Numbered from the stretch's first letter, positions 35,787-45,698 are shown. The stretch is 64,000 bases of DNA from Paenibacillus flagellatus (GCF_003217775.1 NZ_QJVJ01000001.1:682001-746000); one strand, 5' to 3'. Notes: generated from the letters alone by a model not told the origin. Made by a program: numbers and translations.

Positions 35787-37223
35787 TTATTCGTACAGCT
35801 CGAGCTCCCAGAACGAGCTGCCGTAGGGCGTCGCCCTCGTCGTGCACAGCAGCTTCACGTACCGCGCGCTTGCCGGCGGGAACGTAATCGTCTCCGTTCC
35901 TCCGCCGCCGGAAGTCGTCGAGTAGACGGTCGTATAGGTCGAATCGTCCGTCGACACTTGGATCGAATACGCCGTATCGTACGCCGCCTCCCAATCGATG
36001 ACCGCTTTGCTTACGGTGCGCACGGAGCCGAGGTCGACCTTGTACCATTCGTTGTTCGCGTAGGCGCTGCCCCAACGGGACCAAGGCTTGCCGTCCACGG
36101 AGAGTCCGGCGTATGCCGCGTTGCTGGAGGCGGTCGCCGGCTTGTTCAGCGCCAAGTTTTCCGGCAGGTGGGCGCGGAGAATCGGCGCCAGCAGGCCGGC
36201 CGCCTTCGCGTGGCCGGCGTCCGACGGATGGACGCCGTCGGCGAAATCGGCGCCGGAGAGCCAGCCGGTCGTGTCGACGTAATGGACGTTCGCGTCGCCC
36301 GCGGCGATCCGGTCGTTCACGGCGGCGAGCGTGGGCGCCGCCTTGTACCCGCCGAACGTGCGCATGACGAGGATGGCCGCGTCCGGCAGCTTGGCGCGGA
36401 TCCCCTGCAAAAACGCCGAATATGTCGCTTGGAAGTCGGCGTCCGTCACTTGGAAGGCCCGGTCGTTCGTGCCGAGATTGATTACGACGACGTCCGGCGT
36501 ATAGGTCGTGAAGTCCCAATCCGGCAGGACGGTGCCGTACGTCGCCTCGCGGACCGTCTTCGTCTTGAAATAGTGGCTGCTCATCCCGACCGGATTCGGC
36601 GAGTAGCATTGGATGCCGTTTTGGAGACAGACGCCGGGATAGGCGACCTGCGTATGGTCGGCGTTGACCGCTTCGGCGGCGAGCCAGGCGAAGCCGGATA
36701 CCGCGCCCTTCGTGTTCTGATAGGCGGCCGTTATCGAATCGCCGACGAACTCGATCAGCCTCGGGCGGACCGAAGGCTGTACGGTCGTCGCTCCGGCGTC
36801 GAGCACGAGCCCCTGGAACGACATGACGTCGTACTGGGCGTACGTCGTCGCCACCCGCAGCGTATGCACGCCTCCCGATAACGGGGTCGGCGTCAGATTG
36901 ACGGTGCCGTTCGCGCTCGGGTACGCCGTGTCCGGGCCGTTGTCGATGCTCACCTGCAGGTTGACCGGACCGCCCAGCTTGATTTTCACTGTCGTGCCGG
37001 TGAAGTTGACCTTGAAGTAGGCGCCGCCGTAATAGCTTTTGTAGACGGTCGGCGCGCTCGTATCCCACCGCCCGTAGTAACGGATGTTCGGGTCTCCGGG
37101 CGTACCGTCGCCCGCCGTCGCGCCCGCCGAACGCGGCAGGAAGAAGCTTGACGCCGCGGTCAGAAGCAGAAGCGCCGCAAGCATCAGCAAGCCGATTCGG
37201 CCGGTCGGTCTGGGAAGAAACAT
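35787..37223 (-). CDS. Secreted SGNH-hydrolase (carbohydrate esterase) with discoidin domain
   Basis: A 478-residue exported protein. Signal peptide residues 1-35, an N-terminal jelly-roll (about 45-145), an SGNH/GDSL esterase domain with Ser163 (GDSIT), Asn253 (GTND) and Asp329/His332 (DGVHPSD), and a C-terminal F5/8 type C domain (about 355-478). The jelly-roll plus SGNH arrangement is that of CE2-like acetylxylan esterases, so it probably deacetylates plant polysaccharide outside the cell. AAGGAGG lies 9 nt before the start at 37223. A cre site upstream suggests carbon-catabolite control. Confidence 0.9.
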   Translation of the reverse strand: MFLPRPTGRIGLLMLAALLLLTAASSFFLPRSAGATAGDGTPGDPNIRYYGRWDTSAPTVYKSYYGGAYFKVNFTGTTVKIKLGGPVNLQVSIDNGPDTAYPSANGTVNLTPTPLSGGVHTLRVATTYAQYDVMSFQGLVLDAGATTVQPSVRPRLIEFVGDSITAAYQNTKGAVSGFAWLAAEAVNADHTQVAYPGVCLQNGIQCYSPNPVGMSSHYFKTKTVREATYGTVLPDWDFTTYTPDVVVINLGTNDRAFQVTDADFQATYSAFLQGIRAKLPDAAILVMRTFGGYKAAPTLAAVNDRIAAGDANVHYVDTTGWLSGADFADGVHPSDAGHAKAAGLLAPILRAHLPENLALNKPATASSNAAYAGLSVDGKPWSRWGSAYANNEWYKVDLGSVRTVSKAVIDWEAAYDTAYSIQVSTDDSTYTTVYSTTSGGGGTETITFPPASARYVKLLCTTRATPYGSSFWELELYE

Positions 37224-37268
37224 GATGGATCGCCTCCTTAACATAATGGATTGCAAGCCAGTCCCTCT

Positions 37269-37282
37269 CGTAAGCGCTTGCA
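37269..37282 (-). promoter_or_regulatory. cre-like site upstream of the esterase
   Basis: Minus-strand TGCAAGCGCTTACG fits the CcpA operator consensus; its core AAGCGCTT is a palindrome. It lies 46 bp before the start codon. Confidence 0.65.
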
Positions 37283-37490
37283 CAGTTCGGTTCGGCCAGC
37301 GTCTCGCCGTTCCGGCGGACCGCTCCCGTCGATCCCTCGCTCTCTTCCTCCCTCCTTTCCGGTCGTTCCGTGGCGGAACTTGATTCCATTGTATAAGCGG
37401 GCCGGAGACGGCGGCTATACACTTCCATGACGATCGATAGCAGTTTCATGACCGAATGGCGGCTCGGCCGCGTCCGTCGGCGGCGACGCC

Positions 37491-37518
37491 AAGAAAGAGG
37501 CCCTTCGGCCTCTTTCTT
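37491..37518 (-). terminator. Terminator of metY
   Basis: AAGAAAGAGGCC (37491-37502) pairs perfectly with GGCCTCTTTCTT (37507-37518) around a CTTC loop. The U-rich 3' arm stands in for a separate U-run. Confidence 0.8.
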
Positions 37519-37532
37519 CGGTTGCATCACGC

Positions 37533-38861
<1,329 letters not shown>

Positions 38862-38890
38862 TTATGCCCGCCGTCATGGCCGCGAACCGT

Positions 38891-38939
38891 AAAAAAAGGC
38901 GCCCGAGCCGCAAGCTTCGCGCTGCGGCAAGGACGCCTT
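38891..38939 (-). terminator. Terminator in the metY leader (probable attenuator)
   Basis: On the minus strand AAGGCG(TCC)..GCCGCA..TGCGGC..GCGCC forms a long stem followed by seven U (A-tract 38891-38897). It sits between the metY promoter and its start codon, about 60 nt before the gene. The sensing element is unrecognised; it lacks SAM-I and T-box cores. Confidence 0.8.
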
Positions 38940-38996
38940 CGGTAGACCGATCGGCAATATCCTATAATTTCAATAGGTTTAATTGTATTAATCCGT

Positions 38997-39025
38997 ATCT
39001 TACCAGCAGCCGATCGTCCCGTCAA
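38997..39025 (-). promoter_or_regulatory. Sigma-A promoter of metY
   Basis: Minus-strand TTGACG (39025-39020), 17-bp spacer, TAAGAT (39002-38997). A CCTATTGAAATTATAGG inverted repeat lies about 20 nt after the start of transcription. Confidence 0.8.
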
Positions 39026-39051
39026 CGTTTTTTTCGCGCCGTTCCGCGCGC

Positions 39052-40101
39052 TTACGCCGACTGCTCCGGCAGCGGCTCGCCTTCGTTCGCGCCGGCGACC
39101 GTCTCGGCCGCAGCCGCCTTCGCTTTCCGGTAGCGGATGCGCAGCAGCCTCAGCCACTCGTACGCGCGTCCGAGCGCCTCCTCGTCCAGCTTCTTCTCGT
39201 CGTACAGCTTTCGCAGGACGGGGCGCAGAAACCGGTCGCCCGCCGTCCCGAACGCGTTCCACGCTTTATCCACGATCTCGTCCGGCACGCTCGCCAGCTC
39301 CGCCGCGATCAGCGGCTCCAGCTCGCAGCCTTCCTTGTCCAGCTCTTCCAGCCAGGTGAGGAGCTCCCGCCTGCCGAGCCCGGACTCCGGCTCCAGCTCG
39401 GCCAGCGTCCGTCCTTCCGCGATCGCCTCGAGCAGCTTCCGCTTCAGCTCCTGCTTTGCGGTCTCGCCCTGAAGCCGCTGCTCCCGCCGCTCGCGCATCC
39501 ATTGCTCGACGTGCGCCGTGTCGACCTCCTCCGCCACCCAATCGAGCGGAAACGATACGTTCCGGTTCGCCTCGCCGGTCAAAGCGAGAATCGCGGCACC
39601 GTACGACGCGGCCTTCTGCTCGCCGAAGCCGGGAATGTGCCGCAGCTCCTCCTCCGTCTGCGGGACGAATGCGCTGATCATCTTGAGCATCCGGTTCGAG
39701 GCGATGATGAACGGCGACTTCCCTTCGCGCGCCGCCTGTCCGTTACGCCACTTGCGAAGCGCCTCGTACAGCGCCTCGTCCGTATGGTGCTCGCCGTAAT
39801 ATTCCAGCTTCCGGACGAGGATCGACCGGCCCGCCCCCGCGGAATCCCGCTCCCCTGCGAAATCGACGACGGGGCGGAAGCCGGCCAGCCGCTTCTCCGC
39901 CACGCGTCCGCGGAATTCGGCGATCATGTCGTTCCAAGCCGAGCCGGCGTACCAGCTCTCCTGGACCGATCGTCCTTCTCCGTCCGGCTGGTGCCACCAT
40001 ACCCGCCACTCTCCGAACTCCTCGGCGATGGACACTTGCGCCGTCACGGCTCCTTCTTGCCCGTCCGCCTTCTCGAAGCTGTTCAAAAACACGAGATTCA
40101 T
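39052..40101 (-). CDS. HRDC-domain protein
   Basis: A 349-residue soluble protein. Residues about 100-185 form an HRDC domain (EALRKWRNGQAAREGKSPFI, MISAFVPQTEEELRHIPGFG), the nucleic-acid-binding domain of RecQ and RNase D. The N-terminal 100 residues have no recognised domain, and the C-terminal part is charged and helical, with repeated LxxLxxE and a putative helicase-associated fold. No helicase or nuclease motifs are present. The start at 40101 has GGGGAG 6 nt upstream. Divergent from ktrB. Confidence 0.8.
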   Translation of the reverse strand: MNLVFLNSFEKADGQEGAVTAQVSIAEEFGEWRVWWHQPDGEGRSVQESWYAGSAWNDMIAEFRGRVAEKRLAGFRPVVDFAGERDSAGAGRSILVRKLEYYGEHHTDEALYEALRKWRNGQAAREGKSPFIIASNRMLKMISAFVPQTEEELRHIPGFGEQKAASYGAAILALTGEANRNVSFPLDWVAEEVDTAHVEQWMRERREQRLQGETAKQELKRKLLEAIAEGRTLAELEPESGLGRRELLTWLEELDKEGCELEPLIAAELASVPDEIVDKAWNAFGTAGDRFLRPVLRKLYDEKKLDEEALGRAYEWLRLLRIRYRKAKAAAAETVAGANEGEPLPEQSA

Positions 40102-40137
40102 CCCATACTCCCCTTTCGCATTTGGACGGCAACGACG

Positions 40138-40175
40138 AAAAGCACCTCTCCCACGCAAGCGTGAAAGAGGTGCTT
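40138..40175. other. Hairpin in the HRDC/ktrB divergent region
   Basis: AAAAGCACCTCT (40138-40149) pairs with AGAGGTGCTT (40166-40175), with CACGC/GCGTG inside. On the minus strand TTTT follows the stem, so it could attenuate the HRDC gene. Confidence 0.5.
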
Positions 40176-40304
40176 CCTCCGGCCGATATTCGATACTTCC
40201 TCATATTACCATATTTCGGCGACGGTTACAACTGCAGGAAGCGACATTTTTCGTCCGTCCGGATTTGTAGTACAATAAGGCCAACGAATTCGGAGGTATG
40301 CTCG

Positions 40305-41666
40305 ATGAAGTCATGGTCCGGTCGGCGCTTGGGCGGCTTGACGCCGACGCAATTCATTATCGTCTCTTATTTGGTCGCGACCGCCGTTTCGACCGTTCTT
40401 CTGCTGCTGCCGCTCAGCTTGAAGCCCGGCGTCCGCCTCGCGCCCGTGGACGCGCTGTTCACCGCCGTCAGCGGCATCAGCGTGACGGGGCTCGGCGTGA
40501 TCGGCGTCGCCGATACGTTCAGCGTATTCGGCACGTTCGTCCTGCTCGGCGTCATGCAGTTCGGCGGCATCGGCATCATGACGCTGGGCACGTTTCTTTG
40601 GCTGCTTCTCGGCCGCAACATTACGCTGTCGTACCGCAGGCTCATCATGGTCGACCAGAACCGGTACAACTTGTCCGGCGTCGTCCAGCTGATGCGTTCC
40701 ATCCTGCTGCTGGCGTTGTCGTTCGAGGCGGCGGGCACCGTCGTGCTCGGCGTCTACTTCCGGCTGGCCGGCTATAGCGACGGCTGGCTGCAGTCGTTCT
40801 ATTACGGCTTGTTCCATTCCGTATCCGCCTATACGAACGCCGGCTTCGACCTGTTCGGCGATTCGATGCTGTCGTTCGCCGAGGATTATTTCGTCCAGTC
40901 CGTTACGATGGTTTTGCTCATATTGGGCGCGATCGGCTTTCCGGTACTGCTGGAGGTAAGGGAGTACGTTCGGGCGCGCAAGAAAGGATTCCGCTTCTCG
41001 CTGTACGCCAAAGTGACGGTGACGACGTTCTTCCTGCTCGTCGTCGCGGGTGCGGTCGGCATCTGGATCGTCGAATCCGACTCGGCGTTCGCCGGCATGC
41101 CGTGGCATCAAAAGCTGTTCTTCTCGCTGTTCAATTCCGTCACGACGCGCAGCGGCGGCTTGGCGACGATGGACGTCAACGAATTCACGGGTCCGACCCA
41201 GATGCTCATGTCGATCCTGATGTTCATCGGAGCGAGCCCGTCCAGCGTCGGGGGCGGCATTCGGACGACGACGTTCGCCGTCATGATCTTGACCTTGATC
41301 ACGTTCGCGACCGGGCGCAGCGAGGTGCGGGTGTTCCGCCGCTCCGTCGGACAGGAGGACGTGACGAAAAGCTTCGTCGTCTTCACCTTCGCCGCGATGC
41401 TCGTCGTCACGAGCGTCCTGCTGCTCGACGCATTGGAACGGGAGCATTACGCGCTCGACAAAATCATCTTCGAGGTATGCTCCGCCTTCGGAACGTCCGG
41501 GCTGTCGACCGGCATAACCGGCGACTTGTCGGTTGCCGGGAAGGCGCTGCTCTCCGTCCTCATGTTCATCGGCCGGATCGGCATCCTGTCGCTGCTGCTC
41601 ATGTTCCGGATGAAGCGAAGGGCGGAGAAATACCACTTCCCGCGGGAGGACCTCATTATCGGTTAA
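40305..41666 (+). CDS. ktrB: KtrB-type potassium transporter subunit (TrkH family)
   Basis: An integral membrane protein of 453 residues with four repeated membrane-pore-membrane units. The selectivity-loop motifs are AVSGISVTGLG, SVSAYTNAGFD, SVTTRSGGLAT and SAFGTSGLSTG. It transports K+ (Na+-coupled) when assembled with a KtrA-type RCK ring subunit; no ktrA gene lies beside it. GGAGG is 8 nt before the ATG at 40305. Single gene, divergent from the HRDC protein. Confidence 0.93.
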   Translation: MKSWSGRRLGGLTPTQFIIVSYLVATAVSTVLLLLPLSLKPGVRLAPVDALFTAVSGISVTGLGVIGVADTFSVFGTFVLLGVMQFGGIGIMTLGTFLWLLLGRNITLSYRRLIMVDQNRYNLSGVVQLMRSILLLALSFEAAGTVVLGVYFRLAGYSDGWLQSFYYGLFHSVSAYTNAGFDLFGDSMLSFAEDYFVQSVTMVLLILGAIGFPVLLEVREYVRARKKGFRFSLYAKVTVTTFFLLVVAGAVGIWIVESDSAFAGMPWHQKLFFSLFNSVTTRSGGLATMDVNEFTGPTQMLMSILMFIGASPSSVGGGIRTTTFAVMILTLITFATGRSEVRVFRRSVGQEDVTKSFVVFTFAAMLVVTSVLLLDALEREHYALDKIIFEVCSAFGTSGLSTGITGDLSVAGKALLSVLMFIGRIGILSLLLMFRMKRRAEKYHFPREDLIIG

Positions 41667-41701
41667 CCGGCCGCACGCTAACCGGCCTGTCGAAGCTTCG
41701 C

Positions 41702-42520
41702 TTATTCCTGCTCGAGCTTCCACGTCCGCGCGGTGTCGAGCAGCTCCTCCCGGGCCGCCTCCGCGTCCCCCGTCACGATCCCGGTCCACGCATAAGCGCG
41801 CTTCCGGTCGGCGCGTTCGGGCTCGTCGTCCAGCACGACGAGCCAGTATTCCCGCATGACGGCATCCGATTGCGCGGCGGCGGGCGGCGTCCGCTTCACT
41901 TCCGCGAAAGTCGCTTTGCCGACCGGGAGGTCCATCTCCCGCCGCTCGACGATCTCCGCATGGTTGCCGACCGCCTCCCGGATCGGATCCGGCCCGTTCG
42001 CCACGCCGAGACGCTGCAATTGCAGGCGGACGTCGCTCCCTTCGTAGACGCCGTCGAAATCGGTCAAGACGACGCCGTCCGGCAGCCGCACGGACTGATG
42101 TTTCCAATTGTGCAGGAACGACGACACGCGCCAGCCGTCCTCGTCTTCGGAGACGACGACCGGGAACGGCTCGATGTCGGTCCACGGCACTTCCTTGTCG
42201 ATATCGGTGGACGATCGGTAGTCGAACCGGACTTGAAACGCGACCGAGCCGTCCTCCCGTTTCGTCCCGCCTTCGATCCGGTACCGCTCGAGCCATGGGC
42301 TCGACGTTCCCGTCACCCAATTGGCCGCCTCGAACGACTTGCGGTTCAGCTCGCGGAGCCGCGGCGACAGCATCGCGTATTCCAGCGCCCCGAATTGGAA
42401 ATTGTTCACGAATTTGACGACGCCGAGGCGGCGGCGGTTTACGCGCGACGCCCTTTTGCCGTCCGGAGCGCGTTCATGTATAATCGGAGTAACGACACAA
42501 CGATGACGGAGGCCGCGCAT
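41702..42520 (-). CDS. Conserved hypothetical protein, start unclear, possibly 5'-truncated
   Basis: An open frame whose core (VKFVNNFQFGALEYAMLSPR, AANWVTGTSSPWLERYRIE, then a beta-rich C-terminus) resembles NTF2/stress-like periplasmic-side domains that usually follow a signal peptide or anchor in Firmicutes. Here no signal peptide or membrane segment precedes the domain, no ribosome site is found before any in-frame ATG (42520, 42589) and the plus-strand promoter and start of the next gene occupy that region. It may start at an internal GTG near 42415, or be a remnant that lost its 5' end. The function is unknown. Confidence 0.5.
   Translation of the reverse strand: MRGLRHRCVVTPIIHERAPDGKRASRVNRRRLGVVKFVNNFQFGALEYAMLSPRLRELNRKSFEAANWVTGTSSPWLERYRIEGGTKREDGSVAFQVRFDYRSSTDIDKEVPWTDIEPFPVVVSEDEDGWRVSSFLHNWKHQSVRLPDGVVLTDFDGVYEGSDVRLQLQRLGVANGPDPIREAVGNHAEIVERREMDLPVGKATFAEVKRTPPAAAQSDAVMREYWLVVLDDEPERADRKRAYAWTGIVTGDAEAAREELLDTARTWKLEQE
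42456..42484 (+). promoter_or_regulatory. Sigma-A promoter of the DUF3055 gene
   Basis: TTGCCG (42456-42461), 17-bp spacer, TATAAT (42479-42484), 35 bp before the start codon. Confidence 0.8.
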
Positions 42521-42818
42521 GTCCGCGAATTCATTCGATTTTTTGTACGACCATACGGAAGAAACGAAAACCCGGTTCGTCTGCTTCATCTCCCCCTCGC
42601 TCGAGCGCTTCGACTTGGCGGTGACGACGACCAGCCGGTTTTACGGCAAAACGCTCGTAACCGACATCCAGTCGGGCCGGACGGCGATCCTTGGCCCCGA
42701 CGATCTGGACGAACCCGGCTATTTGGAGCACGTGTACCGGTTGTCCGAGGAAGCGGCCGACGAGCTTCGCCAATTTCTCGTCGAGGTCGTCGGCATGGTC
42801 AATTTCACCGATATTTGA
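42519..42818 (+). CDS. DUF3055-family protein
   Basis: A soluble 99-residue protein matching DUF3055: a start FLYDHTEETKTRFVCFIS, then TTTSRFYGKTLVTDIQSGRTAIL and GPDDLDEPGYLEHVYRL. The family is common in Bacillales and is uncharacterised. ACGGAGG lies 6 nt before the ATG, and a good promoter is 35 bp upstream. Its 5' end overlaps the opposite-strand ORF at 41702. A hairpin after the gene also covers the ribosome site of the next gene. Confidence 0.88.
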   Translation: MSANSFDFLYDHTEETKTRFVCFISPSLERFDLAVTTTSRFYGKTLVTDIQSGRTAILGPDDLDEPGYLEHVYRLSEEAADELRQFLVEVVGMVNFTDI

Positions 42819-42848
42819 CGCTGCCGGCATGATCGGCACATAAGAAAG

Positions 42849-42892
42849 ACCCTCCCGAGGCACACTGGTACAAACGTGTCCGACAGGAGGGT
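42849..42892 (+). other. Terminator-like hairpin that contains the next gene's ribosome site
   Basis: ACCCTCC (42849-42855) pairs with GGAGGGT (42886-42892), with an inner GGCACAC/GTGTCC stem, and TTTT follows. The 3' arm is the Shine-Dalgarno sequence of the gene at 42899. Confidence 0.75.
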
Positions 42893-42898
42893 TTTGAC

Positions 42899-43240
42899 AT
42901 GTCCGAAAACGAATACGCAAACGCAAATGAAAACAAAACGCCGCGCAACGGCGGCGAAGGCTTCCTTGAGGAGCGCCGGAGCGACTACACCGATCTGGCC
43001 ACCGTCGAATCGCAGCGCAACGACTTGACCGCGGAGGAATTTCCCGAAGGCCCGTACGGGTCCAGCCTGCTGACCGAATCGCTCGGCAAAAGCACGCCGT
43101 GGCGCGAGGATCAGCGGCCGCCCAACTCGTTCAATTACGAAAACCGGGAGCTCCACGAAGGGCTCAACCGGGGCGGCTACCCGGCCGATCATAACACGCA
43201 CGACGAGTCGCACGACGAATATCCGACCGACAGCGATTGA
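42899..43240 (+). CDS. Small acidic hydrophilic protein (EEFPEGPYGS family)
   Basis: A soluble 113-residue protein rich in Glu, Asp, Asn and Pro. It carries the conserved-looking block LTAEEFPEGPYGSS, then KSTPWREDQRPPNSFNYENR and a His/Asp-rich tail. I recall similar short Bacillales proteins annotated only as cytosolic proteins; function unknown. AGGAGGG lies 6 nt before the ATG but is enclosed in a terminator-like hairpin, which may limit translation. A strong terminator follows. Confidence 0.75.
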   Translation: MSENEYANANENKTPRNGGEGFLEERRSDYTDLATVESQRNDLTAEEFPEGPYGSSLLTESLGKSTPWREDQRPPNSFNYENRELHEGLNRGGYPADHNTHDESHDEYPTDSD

Positions 43241-43267
43241 ACGGCCTTCTTACGGCCGGCCTCGACG

Positions 43268-43301
43268 AGCCCGCCCCCCGTATCCGAAGGGGCGGGCTTT
43301 T
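43268..43301 (+). terminator. Intrinsic terminator of the small acidic protein gene
   Basis: AGCCCGCCCC (43268-43277) pairs with GGGGCGGGCT (43289-43298), followed by TTT. Confidence 0.85.
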
Positions 43302-43335
43302 CGCTTTCGCACGCACTCCGCGACGCCGTCCGTGC

Positions 43336-44535
43336 TTATTCGGTCTGTTCCGGCGAAGTAAGCCGCCTCTGCGGAAAAAAGCCGTAAAACGCGGCGATTC
43401 CCGCCAGCAGAACGGCGCTCGCCCCCACCGTCACGGAAGGGTCGTACGTGCCGGCCACCCATCCGCCGACGACGGGGCCGATCATGACGCCGATCCCTTC
43501 GATGCTGGACAGGACGCCCCAGCCGGTTCCCTTCTGATCGTCCGGCACGAAGGAAGCCAGCAGCGCGTTCCACGACGGGAGCACGACGGCGTAAGACAGA
43601 CCGAGAACGGCGGCGAGCAGCATGGAGGGGACGAGTCCCGACGACGAGAGCAGCAGGAACAGCGCCGCGGCCAGGCCGGCGAAGCCGACGACCAGAAAGC
43701 GCCGGTGGCCCCACCGGTCGGACAGCCGTCCCATCGGAATAAGCCCGACCGCCGTCGCCGCCCCTCCGACGATCAGGACGAGCGAATAGCCGGAGTAATC
43801 GAGACCCATATTGTCCGTCGCGAACGTCGGCAGCACGGGGACGAGCAGACCGGCGGCCGCGGTCTGCAGCACCATGCCCGGCACGAGCGGCTTCATCGCC
43901 GCCAGCTTGCCGCCCAGCTGCGCCAGCTGTTCGCGCAGCGGCACCGACCGGGCGGAAATGCCTCGGCGAACGTTCCAGCCCAGCGCGACCGCCCAGCCGA
44001 ACGCGAGCAATCCGCCCAGCACGCCGAACGAGACGCCGTAGCCCCGGTCGAGCAAAAATCCCATGACGACGGGCCCCGCTCCCAGGCTGGCCAGCCATAC
44101 GGTATAAATCGATCCCATCTGGGAAGCGCGGTTGTCCTCGCGCACCTCGCTCATGCACAGCAGCCAAATCGGCGACACGCCGATGCCGATCAAAATCGCG
44201 CCGACGACGAGCATCCACGGCTGCTGGCCGAAAAACGCCGTCAGCAGCCCGGCCCCGGTCGTACCGAACGCCGCATGCAGCATCAGGCGCGACGAGAACC
44301 GGTCGACCAAGTAGCCGGCCGCCGCCTTCACCGCCGTATCGGCGACGTAATGGATCGATACGGCGAGGCCGACGGCCGCGACGGAGACGCCGAGACGGCC
44401 GGCCGCATACGCCGGCAGGAACGAGATCAGAAACGCGCTTCGCACGAACTCCATGACGAACAGAACGGCGGCAAGCCGCACGAATGGCGGCAGCGCCGCC
44501 GCCGACGGGCGCTTGAACGAGGATGACGGCATCAT
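43336..44535 (-). CDS. MFS transporter
   Basis: A 12-helix major facilitator of 399 residues. The MFS loop motif between helices 2 and 3 reads GYLVDRFSSRLM and between helices 8 and 9 GRLSDRWGHRRF. The substrate is unknown; the type resembles drug/metabolite exporters. GGGAGG lies 5 nt before ATG 44535, which overlaps the stop of the upstream glycosyltransferase (ATGA). The coupling to a glycolipid synthase and a PAP2 phosphatase suggests a lipid-linked role, for instance glycolipid movement as proposed for LtaA-like MFS proteins in Gram-positive bacteria, but that is inference. Confidence 0.88.
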   Translation of the reverse strand: MMPSSSFKRPSAAALPPFVRLAAVLFVMEFVRSAFLISFLPAYAAGRLGVSVAAVGLAVSIHYVADTAVKAAAGYLVDRFSSRLMLHAAFGTTGAGLLTAFFGQQPWMLVVGAILIGIGVSPIWLLCMSEVREDNRASQMGSIYTVWLASLGAGPVVMGFLLDRGYGVSFGVLGGLLAFGWAVALGWNVRRGISARSVPLREQLAQLGGKLAAMKPLVPGMVLQTAAAGLLVPVLPTFATDNMGLDYSGYSLVLIVGGAATAVGLIPMGRLSDRWGHRRFLVVGFAGLAAALFLLLSSSGLVPSMLLAAVLGLSYAVVLPSWNALLASFVPDDQKGTGWGVLSSIEGIGVMIGPVVGGWVAGTYDPSVTVGASAVLLAGIAAFYGFFPQRRLTSPEQTE

Positions 44536-45698
44536 GTGAACCTCCCGACCTTTCCGAAGCGATTGGAAGAGCGGGCCGCAACCTCCGGGGCCGGTCCGGC
44601 GTCGCGACCGATCGAGCGCGTAATTTCTTCGACGATCGTTTCGGCCGCGCAACCGGACGGTACGGTGCGATTCGGGATCGCTTCCGGCGGCCCGACCTCT
44701 TCGTTATCCAATATATCCGACGTTTGTTCGAGCAGATCGCGAATCGTGTAAGAAATGCGCGCCAGCCCTTTGCCCGCCAAGTAGAGCGCGTTTTCCTTCT
44801 CCTGTCCGGGAATGGGCCGGTGGACGACGATCGGGATGCCGATCTGCAGCGCTTCGGACAACGTGACGCCGCCCGCCTTCGTGACGAGGCACGACGACCG
44901 GCGCATCAGCTCGTCGATCCGCTCCACGTAGCCGCGCACGTCCACGTCCGGCTCGCGGGCGAATGCCGCCTCGAGCTCCCGCCGGAGCGTTTCGTTGCGG
45001 CCGCAGACGACGGTCGTTTTCGTGCCGGGCAGCTCCGACAGCCGCCTCGCGATTTCCCGGATGCGCCTCGGCATGCCGAGCGCCCCCGCCATAATCAGGA
45101 CGGAGCGCTCGCGCTCGGCCGGACGGCCTTCGCCGTAAAACGTTTCGCGGATCGGGATCCCCGTAACCGCGATGCGGCTCTCGGGGACCGACCGGCGGAT
45201 CATCTCGCGCTTCAGGTCGTCGGTCGCCACGAAGAACCGGTCCGGCGTCGTGCTGAGCCACCGGTTGTGCAGCGTAAAGTCGGTAATGACCGTATAGGTC
45301 GGAATGCGCATCCCCCGCATCCGGATATATTCGAACGCGCCCCCGAACGGAAACGTGGCGACGAGCGCGTCGGGGCGCAGCGTGCGCATGACCGCCGCCA
45401 GCTTGCGGACGCCCCACGAGCCGAGCCATTTGGCCAGAAAGCCGTCCTGCTTCATTTCCCGCGTCCGGTAATAGCTCCAGCCGTAATAGTCGAGGCCGAT
45501 TTCCGACAAGGCGGTGCTGCGGGCGTATAAAAAACCGGCGAACGCGTTCATCGTCGGATGCCCTTCCCGGAACAAATCGACGATGACCGCGTCGCGACAG
45601 CCGTAGTCGGCGAATTTGCGCTGCAGCGTCCGCGATACTTGCGCATGCCCTTCGCCGAAGCCGGCGCTGAGCAGCACGATTCTCGGACCAGTTCGCAT
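44532..45698 (-). CDS. UgtP/MGDG-synthase-like glycosyltransferase
   Basis: A GT28-type enzyme of 388 residues. The N-terminal acceptor domain matches the MGDG-synthase type (LLSAGFGEGHAQVSRTL, TYTVITDFTLHNRW), and the C-terminal nucleotide-sugar site holds VTKAGGVTLSEALQIGIPIV and PGQEKENA. Members add glucose or galactose to diacylglycerol to make glycolipid anchors. AAGGAGG lies 9 nt before the ATG at 45698. It is the middle gene of an operon: PAP2 phosphatase (could make the diacylglycerol), this enzyme, MFS transporter. The C-terminal 30 residues are poorly conserved. Confidence 0.9.
   Translation of the reverse strand: MRTGPRIVLLSAGFGEGHAQVSRTLQRKFADYGCRDAVIVDLFREGHPTMNAFAGFLYARSTALSEIGLDYYGWSYYRTREMKQDGFLAKWLGSWGVRKLAAVMRTLRPDALVATFPFGGAFEYIRMRGMRIPTYTVITDFTLHNRWLSTTPDRFFVATDDLKREMIRRSVPESRIAVTGIPIRETFYGEGRPAERERSVLIMAGALGMPRRIREIARRLSELPGTKTTVVCGRNETLRRELEAAFAREPDVDVRGYVERIDELMRRSSCLVTKAGGVTLSEALQIGIPIVVHRPIPGQEKENALYLAGKGLARISYTIRDLLEQTSDILDNEEVGPPEAIPNRTVPSGCAAETIVEEITRSIGRDAGPAPEVAARSSNRFGKVGRFT

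Noticed and set aside
40102-40304. c-di-AMP (ydaO) riboswitch before ktrB
   Set aside because: The gap is too short for the aptamer and lacks its conserved segments; only a hairpin was found.
40311-42320. Long minus-strand frame of 669 codons
   Set aside because: Antisense to ktrB; composition of a shadow frame.
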